A stretch of 63,934 nucleotides of DNA from Planctomycetota bacterium (lineage in GTDB: Bacteria; Planctomycetota; UBA8108; JACQVS01). How positions within the stretch are numbered: position 1 is the stretch's first letter; every line of letters starts with the position of its first letter. Below the pieces are notes generated by a model. It made no database searches and was not told the DNA's origin. It worked only from the letters and a program-made list of their open reading frames with translations. Location of the stretch: contig JANQLS010000063.1 of assembly GCA_028280485.1 (NCBI GenBank), forward strand, positions 1-63,934, read 5' to 3'. Position numbers and translations under genes: made by a program. Shown here piece after piece: positions 61,874-63,934 of this stretch.

Positions 61874-62357
61874 ACCCACAGCACTTCTTATACTTCTTCC
61901 CACTCCCACACGGGCATGGGTCGTTGCGGCCCACTTTGGGCTCTTCTCTTCGAATGGGCTCAGGAAGAACGACTTTCCCATCGACGAAATACCAAGAGCC
62001 ATCTTCTTTTCGAAATTCACTAACTTCGTGATGCTCGAGCTCTTCGTCATCGGATCGGTATCGTGCTTTGAATTCGACGATACCTGTTTCATCGGCCGGA
62101 CCACCCGCTTCAGTCTTGATGATTTCTAATCCCTGCCAATCCGAATTCTCAGCCCATTCTCTAGCTTGGTCAGGGTCGTGGTTATTGCGAGTCTTGGGAT
62201 CGTGAGTAGCGGTGATGTATTCGATGGTAACCTTGGTATAAGCCGTGTACCTAGATCGCATCAAAGCTTCCGCAGTGGGAGCTTTTTCTTTTCCATCGAT
62301 ATAAGGCTGGCAGCAGATGTGGAATTCTTTACCGGAGCCGCAGGGGCAAGCTGACAT
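61872..62357 (-). CDS. YchJ-type SEC-C motif protein
   Basis: The protein is 161 aa. SEC-C zinc motifs lie at both ends: [19 protein letters not shown] at the N-terminus and [14 protein letters not shown] at the C-terminus, flanking a YchJ domain (about 27-135, [12 protein letters not shown]). SEC-C motifs bind zinc and are found at the end of SecA and in many small proteins. It is cytosolic with unknown function. ATG 62357 has GAGGAG seven bases upstream. Its TAG stop is formed within the GTAGTAATAATGG edge of the repeat array on the minus strand. Confidence 0.92.
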   Translation of the reverse strand: MSACPCGSGKEFHICCQPYIDGKEKAPTAEALMRSRYTAYTKVTIEYITATHDPKTRNNHDPDQAREWAENSDWQGLEIIKTEAGGPADETGIVEFKARYRSDDEELEHHEVSEFRKEDGSWYFVDGKVVLPEPIRREEPKVGRNDPCPCGSGKKYKKCCG

Positions 62358-62504
62358 GGTAGTCTCCTCTTTTGAAACTCCACTATCAATTTAAATTTAG
62401 CGAAGTCTCCTGAACGGGTAACGCAATATGAGATTGTGAAACAAAAGGTAGCGTTTACCCGACTCAGGATCAAGAGGGGGCTTGAGACTATTTTAATTTA
62501 AGCC

Positions 62505-63934
62505 CTAGCAGCCGAAGGGGTCAGGACTCGGATCTCGACCGGGGAATGGGAATGGTGCGGTCGGAGGCTCGCCGTTTAAGAAGAGGAAATTCAGTAATCC
62601 GATGGCGTCTGACATCTCGATTCGACCAGAATCGTTAAAGTCCGCAGCATCGCGGCACTCGACTTCACCCGTCAGATAAAGATAGTGAAGAATTCCAATG
62701 GCATCACCTAAATTCACCCGATCATCATTCGTGGCATCTCCACGGATAAATCCAGGGTTCAATACATAGGTAAAACCATCTTCGATCACTAAGGGCTCCC
62801 CAGAAATAAATTCGATGGTGATATCCACTTTTCCATCACCAGAAAAAGGAAAGGCTGCTGGAGGAACTCCGATTCTGAGTTCCGTGTCATCCACAATGTC
62901 GAAATCGAAGGCCACTTTCTCCCCGATTTTCACCGACAATGCATCGTTGAATCCCACCCCCTCAAAAACGATTTCTTCACCCCCGTTGGCACTTCCAGTC
63001 TTAGGACTGTAGTCTGTGATGAAAGGGGGTTCGATACCAGCGGTATGAATAATATTAATCTCATCCGAGCCCAATAAATCACCTTCAGAATTAAATCCCA
63101 ATAAACTGATAGGATTCTCCCCAGCTTCTACTTGAATCGTACCTCTCCACCGAGTTTGAGAAATAAATCTGGGTTCAAATAAAGTGGGTTGCCCATCGCC
63201 GATGGTCAGCAATAGAGTTTGCATACTCACGGGGGCCGTACCGTTTAAAACAACATCAAATTCTTCAACGAAGAAATCTTCACCACTATTGTTGGTGATC
63301 TCTAACGGAGAATTAACGGCATTACTGACCGTCGAACCTAAGGTGTTTTTAGATGACTGGATAAACGATTTGATACCCGATGGATTGTGCCCCACATCTC
63401 TTTGTAATTGATCCAACCAAGGACTGGCTCGAGACGAATCCCAATACCCTTGGAAGTACTCATTTAAAATTCCCAGATAGATCCGACGAATTAAAGGTCG
63501 ACCCAACATTCTTGAAATATCTGGATCTTGTGAACTGAAGAGGCTTATACCGGCATTCCTGAATGAATTATCCATATCGAAGGGAAGCAAATTCCACAAT
63601 CCGTCGACCCCATCGTAAACCAAATAACCATTGTGTCCGTGTCCCACTGAGAAAGCGTCCCAGCCGTCGGTCAACTTAAGCGGTGTAATCACACGAAGGA
63701 AGGCCGCAAGGTCGACCTGATCTTCCACATTAGCATCAAAAACAGTATTGCTACTCTCGGTCGCATCCATCACTTCGAAAAGATCCATCAATCGATCCCA
63801 ACGATCCAATGATTGTTGAGTGACATGCTTGAAGAAGCCTCGATAGTTCTCTTGATTTCTCAATCGGTAAGTATATGCAGCCCCATCCCAAGTGCGCATC
63901 GTTCCCTGATCGTTAAAAGCCATTCTTCCGATCG
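62505..63934 (-). CDS. CotH-family / IPT-TIG / dockerin protein, N-terminus cut by window
   Basis: At least 475 residues are present; the frame is open to the window end, so the first ATG at 63923 is unlikely to be the true start. The visible part begins inside a CotH kinase-like domain (WNLLPFDMDNSFRNAG is the characteristic metal/catalytic segment), passes a beta-sandwich region, an IPT/TIG domain (FITDYSPKTGSANGGEEIVF...) and ends in a dockerin-like pair (GDATNDDRVNLGDAIG and DFNDSGRIEMSDAIG) with a Pro/Gly tail. It is exported by analogy with the related gene at 28974. No terminator is seen at its 3' end. Confidence 0.83.
   Translation of the reverse strand, partial: IGRMAFNDQGTMRTWDGAAYTYRLRNQENYRGFFKHVTQQSLDRWDRLMDLFEVMDATESSNTVFDANVEDQVDLAAFLRVITPLKLTDGWDAFSVGHGHNGYLVYDGVDGLWNLLPFDMDNSFRNAGISLFSSQDPDISRMLGRPLIRRIYLGILNEYFQGYWDSSRASPWLDQLQRDVGHNPSGIKSFIQSSKNTLGSTVSNAVNSPLEITNNSGEDFFVEEFDVVLNGTAPVSMQTLLLTIGDGQPTLFEPRFISQTRWRGTIQVEAGENPISLLGFNSEGDLLGSDEINIIHTAGIEPPFITDYSPKTGSANGGEEIVFEGVGFNDALSVKIGEKVAFDFDIVDDTELRIGVPPAAFPFSGDGKVDITIEFISGEPLVIEDGFTYVLNPGFIRGDATNDDRVNLGDAIGILHYLYLTGEVECRDAADFNDSGRIEMSDAIGLLNFLFLNGEPPTAPFPFPGRDPSPDPFGC

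Noticed and set aside
61657..62104. Overlapping frames of 75 and 121 codons through the tandem hairpin array
   Set aside because: They only translate the repeats (repeated VVIMVVAIG or LHRASKPLACAL) and the reverse of YchJ.

Overview
The window reads as a chromosomal segment of a Planctomycetota-like (PVC-group) bacterium. The evidence is protein type, not a database match. It carries two giant secreted dehydrogenase/HEAT/cytochrome c proteins of the PVC kind (CxxCH haem site plus a late 'SLMPEG' motif). It also has four secreted proteins with C-terminal dockerin-like tails and CotH or lamin-tail domains, an ECF sigma factor followed by a membrane protein with HEAT-like repeats, and many secreted sugar-type esterases. 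No tRNA, rRNA, integrase, transposase or CRISPR array was seen. I call 33 protein-coding genes.

Layout. 1-7.1 kb: a ThuA/dehydrogenase/cytochrome c fusion, divergent from a ROK-family repressor, then a rhodanese. 7.1-10.4 kb: a secreted beta-propeller/amidohydrolase. 10.7-14.5 kb: a tight minus-strand operon lutA-lutB-lutC (L-lactate oxidation), glycerophosphodiesterase and Rieske ferredoxin. 14.9-20 kb: ECF sigma factor, membrane HEAT-like protein (probable anti-sigma), a secreted protein with a possible secretin-like end, and an EfpL-type elongation factor. 20.3-34.3 kb: three very large secreted dockerin proteins. 34.7-45 kb: lipoprotein aldose 1-epimerase, an ABC-2 permease without its ATPase, a secreted alpha/beta hydrolase, an unusual GrpE-ended coiled-coil protein, and a DUF523-DUF1722/NAD-epimerase pair. 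45.3-50.5 kb: DUF971 protein overlapping the pyruvate dehydrogenase E1 gene, a small unknown protein, and a Gfo/Idh/MocA oxidoreductase. 50.6-63.9 kb: an AT-rich leucine-rich-repeat secreted protein, a Dabb-Dabb-SGNH esterase, acetoacetyl-CoA synthetase next to a second PVC dehydrogenase/cytochrome c, a membrane hydrolase, YchJ, and a CotH/dockerin gene cut by the window edge.

The genes fit a heterotroph degrading complex polysaccharides at its surface: esterases, CotH/dockerin proteins, ThuA/dehydrogenases, Gfo/Idh and aldose epimerase, with carbon fed through lactate oxidation, pyruvate dehydrogenase and acetoacetate activation. This functional link is inference from gene content.

The most striking structure is not in the genes. 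The intergenic DNA holds many short hairpin repeats headed by GTAG or GGAG, the hallmark of REP elements mobilised by RAYT (Y1 HUH) transposases. They fall into several subfamilies whose stems differ but keep base pairing. They pair into BIME-like units bounded by CTGTAG...CTACAG, and eight of the 33 genes have such an element starting at or within one base of the stop codon. In four of these the stop TAG is built from or shared with the element head. One gene has an element directly against its start codon.
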